A DNA stretch of 64,000 nt from Paraburkholderia phenoliruptrix (lineage in GTDB: Bacteria; Pseudomonadota; Gammaproteobacteria; Burkholderiales; Burkholderiaceae), in assembly GCF_902859825.1 (NCBI RefSeq), contig NZ_CADIKB010000015.1:1-64000 (forward strand), in the 5' to 3' direction. A program made the position numbers and the translations under genes. Shown piece after piece: positions 8,539-17,551 of the stretch (position 1 is the first letter of the stretch; every line of letters starts with the position of its first letter). The notes beneath the pieces are model-generated. The model had not been told where the DNA came from, did no database searches, and worked only from the letters and a program-made list of their open reading frames with translations.

Positions 8539-9429
8539 CTAACGCGCCGCCACCACCGAGCCGACACTCGCGGCGACCACGAACAACGTGCCCGCGATCT
8601 GCAACATGCCCATCGGCTGATGCAGCACGATGAAGCCGGCCACTGCCCCAATGGCCGGCTCGACACTCATCAGGATACCGAACGATCCAGCCGGCATATG
8701 GCGCAGCGCCACCATTTCCAGCGCGTAGGGCAGGAGCGGAACCAGGATCGCGAGCCCCGCCGTGGCAGCGAGTTGGCCGGCCGCGACATGCAGTCCGCTT
8801 TCCGCGAGACCGAAGGGCGTGGCAACGAGCGCCGCCGCAATGAGCGAGACCGACAGACCCTCCAGACCGGCAAACAGCTTGCCGGTCTTTTTCATCAACA
8901 CGATGTAGCTGCCCCAGCCGCAGGCCGCCGCGCATGCCAGCAAGACGCCGAGGGGCTCGCCGACCCAGCCGGCGTGATCGCGCGACAGCAGCACGACGCC
9001 GGCGATCGCGAGCGCCGGCCATAGCAGCGCACGGGCGCGGCGCACCGCAAGCGTGGCGACTGTCAGCGGACCGAGAAAGTCGATGGCCACCGCCAACCCG
9101 AGCGGAATGCGCTGCAGCGCCGCGAAAAAACATAACGTCATGCCGGCCATCGCGGCGCCCAGCGCACCCGCGGCCAGCCAGTGCGCACGCGAGTAGCTGC
9201 GAAAGCGCGGGCGCACCAGCACGGCGAGCACGAGCGCGGCCCAGCAAAGACGCAGCCATGTAGTGCTGAGCGAACCGTACACGGCCATTGTCGGTGCGGA
9301 AAGGGCGGCGCCGAACTGCACGCTCGACATGGACAACAGGCACAGCAACGCCGCGCCCGCGGCGGCGCTGGCCGGCTTCGCCACGGCATGAGTCGGGTCG
9401 GCTGCGCACTTGATCGTCGTGTCCTGCAT
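8539..9429 (-). CDS. EamA/DMT-family inner-membrane exporter (RhtA-like)
   Basis: 296 residues with about ten hydrophobic segments arranged as two EamA repeats. The region ILMSVEPAIGAVAGFIVLHQ is typical of the threonine/homoserine exporter RhtA and its relatives. It probably exports amino acids or similar metabolites, but the substrate is not evident. It is divergent from the LysR gene at 9542 across a short intergenic region that carries an inverted repeat, the usual layout for a LysR regulator and its target. Confidence 0.85.
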   Translation of the reverse strand: MQDTTIKCAADPTHAVAKPASAAAGAALLCLLSMSSVQFGAALSAPTMAVYGSLSTTWLRLCWAALVLAVLVRPRFRSYSRAHWLAAGALGAAMAGMTLCFFAALQRIPLGLAVAIDFLGPLTVATLAVRRARALLWPALAIAGVVLLSRDHAGWVGEPLGVLLACAAACGWGSYIVLMKKTGKLFAGLEGLSVSLIAAALVATPFGLAESGLHVAAGQLAATAGLAILVPLLPYALEMVALRHMPAGSFGILMSVEPAIGAVAGFIVLHQPMGMLQIAGTLFVVAASVGSVVAAR

Positions 9430-9476
9430 GGTGCCTCGTTGTAGAGCGGTGAAATGCAGCGGTGAAAGCGTCCACC

Positions 9477-9506
9477 TATCTTATCGGCTCCCTCGCTACT
9501 AAGATA
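9477..9506. promoter_or_regulatory. Inverted repeat between divergent EamA and LysR genes
   Basis: TATCTTA (9477-9483) and TAAGATA (9500-9506) are perfect inverted repeats with a 16-base spacer. The position between divergent regulator and exporter genes suits a LysR binding site. Confidence 0.45.
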
Positions 9507-9541
9507 AGTTGATATTTCTTATGGCGACTTCAGGAATCGTG

Positions 9542-10456
9542 ATGACCCGTGACCTCGACAGCAGTCTGCTTCGCACCTTCGTCACCGTGGCCGAGACGGG
9601 AGCGGTAGGCGTGGCCGCGAGTCGCCTTGCGCGCACCCAGGCGGCCGTGAGTATGCAGTTGCGCCGTCTCGAGGAGGATCTCGGCCAGCGCCTGCTCGAC
9701 CGTTCGCCGCGCGGCGTGCAACTGACGGAAGCGGGTCATCTGCTGCTGCCGTATGCGCACGCGATCCTCGGTGCGGGCGCCGATGCACGCCGCGCGCTCT
9801 GCGCGGGGCAGGTGTCGGGCACGGTGCGGCTCGGCATGCTCGAGGACATCGCCGTGGGTCGTCTGCCGCGCGCGTTGCGGCGCTTCTCCATTGCCTATCC
9901 GCGTGTCGCGCTCGAAATCGTCGTGGACAGCAGCACGGCATTGTCGAAACGACTCGCGGACGGCGGTCTGGATGTGGCGGTCGCCGATCCCGCGCTCGTC
10001 GCCGGCACGCCGCTCTTTACATGGACACAGCCGCTCTTCTGGGTCGGCGCGCGCGGCTATGTGCGCGAAGCGGAGGCCGCATTACCCGTCGTTGCGTTCG
10101 GCGGACCGTGCCTGTGGCAGCAGCATGTGCTCACGGTGCTGCGCCGCGCGGGCATCGGCTGGCGGATCGTCTGTACGAGCACGAGCTTGCCGGCGGTGCA
10201 GTCGGCGGTGGAAGCGGGGTTGGGTGTATCGGTCTTGCTCGAAGGCAATATTCGTTCGGAGTCCATGAAGATTCTCGGCCGCGCCGAGGGCTTGCCCGAT
10301 GCACCCGCCGCGGACTTCGGCCTCTTCATGCGCGAGGTCGCCGGCGCCCAGGCGGCTGCCGTGCAGACGTTACAAGGCTTTCTCTGCGAGGAACTGCATA
10401 TTGGCTTGCCTTCGCACACGCACGGTAGCGAGGCGCGTGTGGAATCGGAGCAATGA
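9542..10456 (+). CDS. LysR-family transcriptional regulator
   Basis: About 304 residues. The N-terminal winged helix-turn-helix is typical (DSSLLRTFVTVAETGAVGVA followed by AAVSMQLRRLEEDLGQRLLDR), with a periplasmic-binding-like effector domain after it. I chose ATG at 9542 because AGGA lies six bases upstream and LysR proteins start close to this motif; ATG at 9521 is the alternative. It is divergent from the EamA exporter and probably regulates it. The C-terminal tail is rich in His, Ser and Glu and looks disordered. Confidence 0.88.
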   Translation: MTRDLDSSLLRTFVTVAETGAVGVAASRLARTQAAVSMQLRRLEEDLGQRLLDRSPRGVQLTEAGHLLLPYAHAILGAGADARRALCAGQVSGTVRLGMLEDIAVGRLPRALRRFSIAYPRVALEIVVDSSTALSKRLADGGLDVAVADPALVAGTPLFTWTQPLFWVGARGYVREAEAALPVVAFGGPCLWQQHVLTVLRRAGIGWRIVCTSTSLPAVQSAVEAGLGVSVLLEGNIRSESMKILGRAEGLPDAPAADFGLFMREVAGAQAAAVQTLQGFLCEELHIGLPSHTHGSEARVESEQ

Positions 10457-10683
10457 CGGCGAGGGGACGGGTGGACGGTGACAGCGTCGAGCGATGCCGA
10501 ACAGCGCTGCGGTGTTGCGTTCGAGCATGACGGCACCAGGTCTGACGCGCCGCACATGCTGCGTTGCGGGAAGCCCGCCGCGCGAGCGGCAACTATTGCA
10601 ATACACCGTGGCAGCTATTGCAACAGGTCGCTCGCACGCGCGCCGGGGCGGGTATTCCTCCGCTTATACGGTCGATGCGGTCG

Positions 10684-10845
10684 TCAACGCCGCATCACGC
10701 CCATCAGCAAGGTGACGAGGAAGATCACCACGAAGATGAAGAACAGCACCTTCGCGATCTCGGACGCGCCGGCGGCGATGCCGCCGAAGCCGAATACCGC
10801 GGCGATGATGGCGATGACGAAAAAGATTGCTGCGTATCGAAGCAT
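10684..10845 (-). CDS. DUF1328 small membrane protein (YtjA-like)
   Basis: 53 residues, [20 protein letters not shown] at the start and ending LLMGVMRR. Two hydrophobic helices flank a Gly/Ala-rich turn containing [12 protein letters not shown], the signature of the DUF1328 family, found across proteobacteria and often tied to envelope or desiccation stress. GGAGG sits five bases before the ATG. It stands alone and convergent to the upstream LysR gene. Confidence 0.9.
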   Translation of the reverse strand: MLRYAAIFFVIAIIAAVFGFGGIAAGASEIAKVLFFIFVVIFLVTLLMGVMRR

Positions 10846-11643
10846 GAGGCCTCCCACCGATGAATTGCTGGATTGACGTTAAACGGCGACTCGCGGGCGG
10901 CACCGCGTGGCTTTCCGCGAGCGATGTGCCGGCGAGCGAAGTCGAGCAATAGCTGTGCCCATGCGCGGCGCGGGCGGGCGGAGGTGTGACCGGCTAGCAG
11001 CGAACCGGGAGATCGCCTTGGACTGTCGTTTGACCGCAACAACGCGCCGCGCCGCGCGCCGCGCTTGCTGAGGCGCATCGCGCAGGCGGAACGCGTGTCG
11101 AGGAGCGCGGCGCCTCATCCACGACGCAATGAAAGCCAACGCCTTTTCACCGACGGCAACGTTTGCGCATGCCAATAAACGCGTGGATTAAAACATTTCG
11201 CGTGCAACCCAATAATCGCTGCGCTGCGACGACACGCCGGCTCCGCAATTAAACGGTTAATTAAGCTTTAACAGAATTTGACGAAGATTAAAGCATTTCG
11301 CATTTTTGAACAGCCAAAATCGCCGCTCGGCGTCAAAAGCGGTGTAAAAAAATCGGCGAGTGTGCTTGCCAAGTGCTTCCCAAAGGCGCCAGAATGCGCG
11401 CTAGACGGATGCTTCGAGTGCTTGGTCGTCGCAATGAAATTCAGGCGCAAACCGGGCAAAAATGCCGAATTGCGCGCAAATGATGTTTGCGATAGGCGCA
11501 ATACGGGTGATGCGCGGGGCGAAAAAGACTATTCGTTTGAATCAACAATAAATAGAAGTATCAGGGTGCGCGCATTGCAATGTTTCGTCATGCCGCAACC
11601 TGCGGGGCGTCACGCATAAAATCAATACGGGCCGGGGGTGGCT
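10846..11643. other. Long intergenic region upstream of the glycan operon
   Basis: About 800 bases. 10846-11150 is GC-rich with no gene I can support. From about 11160 to the wecB start it turns AT-rich, with a TTAATTAA core near 11250 and the paired repeats listed next. Frames of 77-113 codons here have poor codon bias and no convincing starts. This is probably the control region of the wecB operon. Confidence 0.55.
11186..11301 (+). repeat. Two 16-base direct repeats exactly 100 bases apart
   Basis: GATTAAAACATTTCGC (11186-11201) and GATTAAAGCATTTCGC (11286-11301) differ at one base. They lie 340-460 bases before the first gene of the glycan operon and may be regulator binding sites. Confidence 0.55.
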
Positions 11644-12873
11644 ATGTCAACGAAAGTATTGTCGATTTTCGGCACGCGGCCGGAAGCCATAAAAATGGCG
11701 CCGCTCATCAAGCAGATGGAGGCCGATGCGGGAATCGACTCCGTGGTGTGCGTCACGGGCCAGCATCAGCAGATGCTCGACCAGGTGCTCGAGCTTTTCG
11801 CCATCGAGCCGGATCATAATCTCGCGGTCATGACCGCGAACCAGACGCTGAACGGCCTCGCGTCGCGTCTGATTGCCTCGCTCGACGAGGTGCTCGCGAG
11901 CGTCCAACCCGATCGCGTGCTCGTGCACGGCGACACGACCACGGCATCCGCAGCGGCGCTCGCCGCGTTTCACCGCCGCATTCCGATCGGCCACGTCGAA
12001 GCAGGCCTGCGCACGCGCGATCTCGCGCAGCCGTGGCCGGAAGAAATGAGCCGCCGCATCGTCGACGTGATGAGCGATCTGCTGTTCGCGCCGACGCCGA
12101 GTTCGAAGGAACGGCTCGCGGAGGAGACGTTGCAGGGCCGCGTCGTCGTCACCGGCAATACCGTGATCGATGCGCTGAATCTGACGGCGGCGCGGATCGA
12201 CAGCGACGCGGCCTTGCGCGCGTCGCTCGATGCACGTCTGCCGTTTATCGACGGCACGCGGCCCATGCTGCTCGTCACCGGCCACCGTCGCGAGAGTTTC
12301 GGCACGGGCTTCGCGAACATCTGCGCGGCGCTCGGCGATCTCGCCGACCTCGGCACCGTGCAGATCATCTATCCGGTTCATCTGAACCCCAACGTGCGCG
12401 GCCCGGTGCAGGCATCGCTCGGCGCGCGGCGCAACGTCCATCTGATCGATCCGCTCGACTATCTCGGCTTTGTGCGCCTGATGCAGCGTGCGTCGCTGAT
12501 CCTTACCGATTCGGGCGGCGTGCAGGAAGAAGCGCCCGCACTCGGCAAGCCGGTGCTCGTCATGCGCGACGTGACCGAGCGTCCGGAAGCAGTCGCTGCG
12601 GGGACGGTGCGCCTCGTCGGCACGCAGCGCGAGGCGATTGTGCGCGCCGTCAGTGCACTCGTGGACGACCCGCGCGAGCGCGAACGTTTCGCACATCGTA
12701 TGAATCCGTATGGTGACGGCGAGGCGTCCCGGCGCATCGTGGCCGCGCTGACCGGGCGCCCGTTCGACGAGTTCGCGCCCGCCGCGGCGGACGTTTCGCC
12801 TGCGAGCTCGACGGCCGGTGCGATGGCTGATGCGGCGGCCCAGCGCCTCCCCGCGACCGAGTACGCGAAGTAA
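11644..12873 (+). CDS. wecB: UDP-N-acetylglucosamine 2-epimerase (non-hydrolysing)
   Basis: 409 residues, GT-B-like fold. It interconverts UDP-GlcNAc and UDP-ManNAc in the cytoplasm. Family motifs run the full length: GTRPEAIKMAPL, VHGDTTTASAAALAAF, GHVEAGLRT, PEEMSRRI, TGHRRESFG, YPVHLNPNVR and DSGGVQEEAPALGKPVL. The glutamates of EAGLRT and PEEM and the histidine of TGHRRES are the known catalytic positions. ATG at 11644 follows a GGGGGTG tract; GTG at 11638 is possible. It heads an operon with BcsB-like, nfrB and nfrA genes. In E. coli wecB is the unlinked phage N4 gene nfrC, so its place here directly ties ManNAc supply to this exporter. The last 40 residues are a low-complexity Ala-rich tail. 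Confidence 0.95.
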   Translation: MSTKVLSIFGTRPEAIKMAPLIKQMEADAGIDSVVCVTGQHQQMLDQVLELFAIEPDHNLAVMTANQTLNGLASRLIASLDEVLASVQPDRVLVHGDTTTASAAALAAFHRRIPIGHVEAGLRTRDLAQPWPEEMSRRIVDVMSDLLFAPTPSSKERLAEETLQGRVVVTGNTVIDALNLTAARIDSDAALRASLDARLPFIDGTRPMLLVTGHRRESFGTGFANICAALGDLADLGTVQIIYPVHLNPNVRGPVQASLGARRNVHLIDPLDYLGFVRLMQRASLILTDSGGVQEEAPALGKPVLVMRDVTERPEAVAAGTVRLVGTQREAIVRAVSALVDDPRERERFAHRMNPYGDGEASRRIVAALTGRPFDEFAPAAADVSPASSTAGAMADAAAQRLPATEYAK

Positions 12874-13154
12874 AGAAGCGCGAGCGCGCAGGCGGTCTTT
12901 GCCAAGGAACGCAAACACGGCAGGCAAATGACGCACGCAAACACAGGTCGTGGTTTCAGAGAAGCCGCGCGCGTGCCGATATCACGGACAGGACGACTGA
13001 CGAAACGGGGCACGCCCCGCGGCGGCCGTCGAAGTCCGGCAGATTGCGCCGCCCACGGCGGACCGCGGCAGCTTGCCGCCTTACCGCGCGCTCATTCAAC
13101 CATGCCGGGCAACGCCCGCTTTGCCGCCCGCAGGCCCATCCAGATCAAGACAAC

Positions 13155-15389
13155 ATGATGCTCACTACGCTACGAATCCAGGCCCGCGAGGGCCGCCCAA
13201 CCCGCCGCGCCGGCCTCCCGGGCTCGCGGTTGACCGCGTGCGCCGCGCTGCTATTCGCCTTCAGCGCCCACGCCCAGCAACCCGCCGACATCGCCGGCAG
13301 CTTTGCGCAGTTCGGCCATGGCCGTCTGGCAAGCCGCAGCATCTCGCTCGCCGAACTCGGCATGCGCGAGCCGCTCGTGCTGCACGCCCCGGATGCCCGC
13401 CAGGAACTGTATCTGCCGGTGCCGGCCGGCGTGCCGCTCACGGACGCCAGTTTGCAGATCGACGGCAGCTATCTGCGCGGCAACGGCGGGCGCACCACGA
13501 TGCTCGTTTCGCTCGACGGCTCGCCCGTGCTCTCGCGCAGCCCGGCGCAGGAGCAGGGCGACGGCTCCGCGACGCTCGGCGTGGACGGCGCTCCACGGCC
13601 GAGCGGCTTCGTGCGCGTCGGTCTCGACTGGTCGTCGCTGATCAACGACAACATCTGCGCGGACCAGACCGCGATCGGCAACGTCTGGCGCATCGCGCCG
13701 ACCTCGCGCCTCACCTATCGCTACGATCCCGAAGCGATTGTCGATCTGCGCGGCGCGTGGAGCGCCTTGCCGCACAAGCCGGTCGTGATGCTTAGCGCAC
13801 GCAGCGTCGCCGCGCCCGCGTTCAACGCCGGCTGGCGCGTCGAGGCGCTGCTGCAGCGCGACGGCCGCACGCCCGCCACGCGCGCGTGGCCCGCCGCCGG
13901 CGACACGGTGGATCTGTCGAACGTCGACGTGCCGGCGCCGCTGCGCGCGATTCCCGCTTTCGCCGCGCTTGCCGCGGGCGGCTCGCACAAGCTCGCGAAC
14001 CCCGCCGAAGCCGGCGCGCTAGTCGCGCTCGCGCCCGGCGCCGCCTTTGCACCCGACGTCATCGTCGCCGACGACGCGCTGCGCGCGAGCCTGAAGACCT
14101 CGCTCGACGCCTTGCGCGAACAGGTGGCCGGCGTCTCGCCCGCGGCGGCCGAGGCCTTCGACGCCTGGCGCGCGCGCGCCGTCGATCCGGTGGCGCAGCC
14201 GCTCGCCGCCGGCGAAGTGCGCGTCGCGCATGTGGGCGGGCAGACGGCCATCGTGGTCGGCGACAACGACGGCGTCGCGGTGCTCGCGCATACCTGGCGT
14301 CCCATCGACGTGGCGAGCCGCCTCGTCGTCCATCAGATCGACAATGCGCCGGATACGCGCGGCGACCAGATCGCGCTGTCGCTGCTCGGCGGCGAGCCGC
14401 GCACGCTCGACGTGCAGGTGCGCGCGAGCTGGGACGCGAGCTTCGACCTCGGCGCGGCCTCGGGCAACGGCAAACTGCCGGATGCCGTCGTGCTCGACGT
14501 GGCTGCGGCGCCCACGCTCGACAACTCCGGGCAGACCGCCTCGGTGTATTTCAACGATGTGCTGATCGGCTCGCAGCTGCTCAACGCGAACGGCAAGCTG
14601 CAGCGCATCACCGCGCACGTGCCGCGCTTCGCGCTTGCGCCGCGCAACCAGGTGCGCGTCGAATTCCAACGCCAGCCGGAAGGCGGCTGCCGCGCACGCG
14701 ATCAGGGCCATCCGATCGCGGTTCTGCCGAGCAGTCATTTGCGTCTTGCCGACGCCTCCCTCGGCGACGATTTCACCGGCATGGTCGCGCGCTTTGCGTC
14801 GCAAGCGGAAGTCATCGTGCCCACCGCCTATCTCGGCAACGCGACCGAGGCGCTGCCGCGCATCGCGCGTCTCGCGAATGCGAGCGGCATTGCGCCGACG
14901 CGCGCGGGCTTCAGCGTCGCGCGTGACGGCGATGCGGTGAAGCCACAAGGCGCGTTTCTCGCCGCGGACGTCGCGCTCGCCGACGAAAAGAGCATTGCGC
15001 GTCTGGCGAAGGACCGCCTGTCGTTCACCGATCCGTCGGGCAAGATGCTCGCGGACCTGTCGGGCCTGAACCGCGTCGGCGTGATCGAGGTCGTGAGTTC
15101 GGGCGGCGTGCAGGGGGTCTCCTATCGCACGGTGGGCGACACGCCGGCGGTGTTGCCCGCTTCGCTGCAGCTCTCGCGCGGCGACGTCGCGATTGTCGAC
15201 GGCAGCGGCACGCTGCGCCAGTTCGATACGCGTCACCCGGGGCAGGTGGTCGACGCGAGCGACATCGACGGGCCGTGGATCATGCAAAGCTGGGTGCGCT
15301 GGGGCGTGCCGGCCGCGCTGATCGGCCTGCTGCTCGTGCTGCTGCTGATCGCCAATATCGCGCGCCGCAGGAACCGGGACAAGTTGTGA
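13155..15389 (+). CDS. BcsB-like periplasmic polysaccharide-synthase subunit
   Basis: 744 residues. An N-terminal signal segment ends near AHAQQ. A long periplasmic part alternates beta-rich carbohydrate-binding-like and flavodoxin-like stretches in the pattern of BcsB, the cellulose synthase co-subunit. One C-terminal membrane helix (about residues 711-735: WGVPAALIGLLLVLLLIANI) and a short basic tail RRRNRDK follow. BcsB contacts the membrane synthase through such a helix and guides the glycan in the periplasm. No bcsA, bcsC or bcsZ is present; the partner synthase is NfrB, whose GTG start overlaps this stop by four bases. The start is one of two adjacent ATGs (13155, 13158). The family assignment rests on topology and domain resemblance, so it is less certain than for the neighbours. 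Confidence 0.75.
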   Translation: MMLTTLRIQAREGRPTRRAGLPGSRLTACAALLFAFSAHAQQPADIAGSFAQFGHGRLASRSISLAELGMREPLVLHAPDARQELYLPVPAGVPLTDASLQIDGSYLRGNGGRTTMLVSLDGSPVLSRSPAQEQGDGSATLGVDGAPRPSGFVRVGLDWSSLINDNICADQTAIGNVWRIAPTSRLTYRYDPEAIVDLRGAWSALPHKPVVMLSARSVAAPAFNAGWRVEALLQRDGRTPATRAWPAAGDTVDLSNVDVPAPLRAIPAFAALAAGGSHKLANPAEAGALVALAPGAAFAPDVIVADDALRASLKTSLDALREQVAGVSPAAAEAFDAWRARAVDPVAQPLAAGEVRVAHVGGQTAIVVGDNDGVAVLAHTWRPIDVASRLVVHQIDNAPDTRGDQIALSLLGGEPRTLDVQVRASWDASFDLGAASGNGKLPDAVVLDVAAAPTLDNSGQTASVYFNDVLIGSQLLNANGKLQRITAHVPRFALAPRNQVRVEFQRQPEGGCRARDQGHPIAVLPSSHLRLADASLGDDFTGMVARFASQAEVIVPTAYLGNATEALPRIARLANASGIAPTRAGFSVARDGDAVKPQGAFLAADVALADEKSIARLAKDRLSFTDPSGKMLADLSGLNRVGVIEVVSSGGVQGVSYRTVGDTPAVLPASLQLSRGDVAIVDGSGTLRQFDTRHPGQVVDASDIDGPWIMQSWVRWGVPAALIGLLLVLLLIANIARRRNRDKL

Positions 15390-17551
15390 GCATCGCGTTG
15401 ATCAAATGGTATGCGGGCTACGCGTTAGCCCACTACTACCACGGGCTCGAATACGTCGCCGCGCTGGTCGCGTTCCTGATCGTGCTCTCGAGTATCGACG
15501 ATCTGTTCATCGATCTCTGGTACTGGAGCCGCATGCTGTACCGCCGCCTGACGGTGGAGCGCACCTATAAGCCGCTGACCGCCGCGCAGCTCTACGAGCG
15601 CGAAGAGCAGCCGCTCGCGATCATGGTGCCGGCGTGGCACGAGTACGACGTGGTGGCGGCGATGATCGAAGATCTCGTGCGTGTGATGGATTACCGCAAC
15701 TATGTGGTGTTCGTCGGCACCTACCAGAACGATCCGCAGACCATCGCCGAAGTGGAGCGCATGCGCCGCCGCTACAAGCAGCTGCGCCGCGTGGAAGTGC
15801 CGCACGACGGACCGACCTGCAAGGCCGATTGCCTGAACTGGGTGATTCAGGCGATCTTCGCTCACGAGCGGGAGGCGGGCATCGAGTTCGCGGGCGTGGT
15901 GCTGCACGACAGCGAGGACGTGCTGCACCCGGTCGAATTGCGCTTTTTCAATTACCTGCTGCCGCGCAAGGACATGATCCAGTTGCCGGTCGCGTCGCTC
16001 GAACGCAACTGGTTCGAGCTCGTGGCCGGCACTTACATGGACGAGTTCGCCGAGTGGCACGCCAAAGACCTCGTGGTGCGCGAGAGTCTGGTGGGCTCGG
16101 TGCCGTCGGCGGGCGTGGGCACGTGTTTCTCGCGGCGCGCGCTGCTGTCGCTGATCGCCGAGACCGACAATCAGCCGTTTAACACCGAGAGTCTCACCGA
16201 AGACTACGACGTGGGCGCGCGTCTCGCGAAAATGGGCATGCAGTCCATTTTCGCGCGCTTTCCCGTGCAGTTCGCGACCCGCCGCAAGGCCTGGTTCGGC
16301 TTCGGCGCCGAACGCGACATTACCGTGACGATGCCTTTGTGCGTGCGCGAATTTTTCCCCGATACGTTTCGCACGGCTTATCGTCAGCGCGCGCGCTGGA
16401 CGCTCGGCATCGGCTTGCAAGGGTGGAAACAGACGGGCTGGACCGGTTCCCTCGCGAATCGCTATCTGCTGTTTCGCGACCGCAAGGGTGTCGTGACCGC
16501 GTTCGTCGGCATCATTGCGTATGCGCTCGTGGTGCAATTCCTGCTGTTCGCGGGCGCGAGTCTCCTCGGCCTCATGCCCGAACTGATCGCCTCGCCTTTC
16601 GCCGACTCGCCGTGGCTGCGTGCGCTCCTGTGGGCCAACGCAGTGGCGCTCGTATTGCGCGTCGTGCAGCGCATCTACTTCGTTACGCGTCTGTACGGGT
16701 GGGAGCACGGCGTGTTGTCCGTGCCGCGGATGGTGGTCGGCAACTTCATCAATTTCATGGCCGTCGCGCGCGCGTGGAAAATGTTCATCGTGCACCTCGC
16801 GACGGGCAAGCGTCTCGCGTGGGACAAGACCATGCACGACTTTCCGTCGGCGGAGGGGTTCAACAATCGTCGTCAGCGTCTCGGCGAACTGCTGCTGTCG
16901 TGGCAGGCCATCGATCCCGACAGGCTCGAAGCCGCGCTCGGCGAGAGTCATGCGCGCGAGGCGCCGCTTGGCCGCGTGCTGATGGCCAAGGGCTGGCTCG
17001 ACGAGGAAACGCTCGCCGAAGCGATTGCGTTCCAGACCGATCTGCCGCGCGGCCGGCTCGACCTCGAGCGCCTTCGCGACGACGCCGCGTGTTTGCCGCT
17101 CGAGACGATCGTGCGGCACCGGGTGCTGCCGCAAATCGACGCCGCGCAGGGCCGCACGATTCTTCTGACGGCGAGTCCGCTTGCCGACGAGGTGATCGCC
17201 GAGCTGAGCGCGCTAATCGACGGGCCGGTGGCCGAGCAGATCGTGCGCGAGGGCGAAATTGCGGCGGGCTTGCGTGCGCTGCGCGGCGTGGATATTTCTG
17301 CGCCGGCGGAGGCGGGCGCGAGCGCTGGCTACGCGACCGCGCGCAGCGTGCCGCTGATCGGCGATCTGCTGATCGAACACGGGCATGTGCGCCGCGAGGA
17401 CTTCGAAGCCGCGCTGCAGCACTATCGCCCGGACCGGCATGGCCGCATCGGCGACTATATGGTGGCGCGCGAGGTGATCTCGCTTGCCGCGCTCGACAAC
17501 GTAATCCAGGAACAGCGCCGCCTGCAGGCCGCGTTGGCGGCGACAGAATGA
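15386..17551 (+). CDS. nfrB: NfrB-type membrane glycosyltransferase with C-terminal MshEN repeats
   Basis: 721 residues. N-terminal membrane helices precede a GT2 catalytic domain with DSED at 175-178, TED at 271-273 and QRARW at 334-338, the processive-synthase set. Further helices span about 370-470. The C-terminal 230 residues carry MshEN-like modules, known c-di-GMP sensors: RLGELL at 498 and PLGRVL at 527 form one pair, and GDLLIEHG near 659 and RIGDYM at 687 form a second, more degenerate pair. E. coli NfrB is the inner-membrane part of the phage N4 receptor and a c-di-GMP-stimulated ManNAc-polymer synthase. GTG overlaps the BcsB-like stop (GTGA) and the stop overlaps nfrA (ATGA), so the three are translationally coupled. 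Confidence 0.92.
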   Translation: MSIALIKWYAGYALAHYYHGLEYVAALVAFLIVLSSIDDLFIDLWYWSRMLYRRLTVERTYKPLTAAQLYEREEQPLAIMVPAWHEYDVVAAMIEDLVRVMDYRNYVVFVGTYQNDPQTIAEVERMRRRYKQLRRVEVPHDGPTCKADCLNWVIQAIFAHEREAGIEFAGVVLHDSEDVLHPVELRFFNYLLPRKDMIQLPVASLERNWFELVAGTYMDEFAEWHAKDLVVRESLVGSVPSAGVGTCFSRRALLSLIAETDNQPFNTESLTEDYDVGARLAKMGMQSIFARFPVQFATRRKAWFGFGAERDITVTMPLCVREFFPDTFRTAYRQRARWTLGIGLQGWKQTGWTGSLANRYLLFRDRKGVVTAFVGIIAYALVVQFLLFAGASLLGLMPELIASPFADSPWLRALLWANAVALVLRVVQRIYFVTRLYGWEHGVLSVPRMVVGNFINFMAVARAWKMFIVHLATGKRLAWDKTMHDFPSAEGFNNRRQRLGELLLSWQAIDPDRLEAALGESHAREAPLGRVLMAKGWLDEETLAEAIAFQTDLPRGRLDLERLRDDAACLPLETIVRHRVLPQIDAAQGRTILLTASPLADEVIAELSALIDGPVAEQIVREGEIAAGLRALRGVDISAPAEAGASAGYATARSVPLIGDLLIEHGHVRREDFEAALQHYRPDRHGRIGDYMVAREVISLAALDNVIQEQRRLQAALAATE

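Noticed and set aside
11268..11619. Small open frames on both strands ahead of wecB
   Set aside because: Poor codon bias, no ribosome sites, and the region is AT-rich control DNA with repeats.
16339..17547. Long 5' extension of the nfrA frame running through nfrB
   Set aside because: The extension is Arg/Ala-rich noise inside nfrB; the coupled ATG at 17548 and the signal peptide define the real start.
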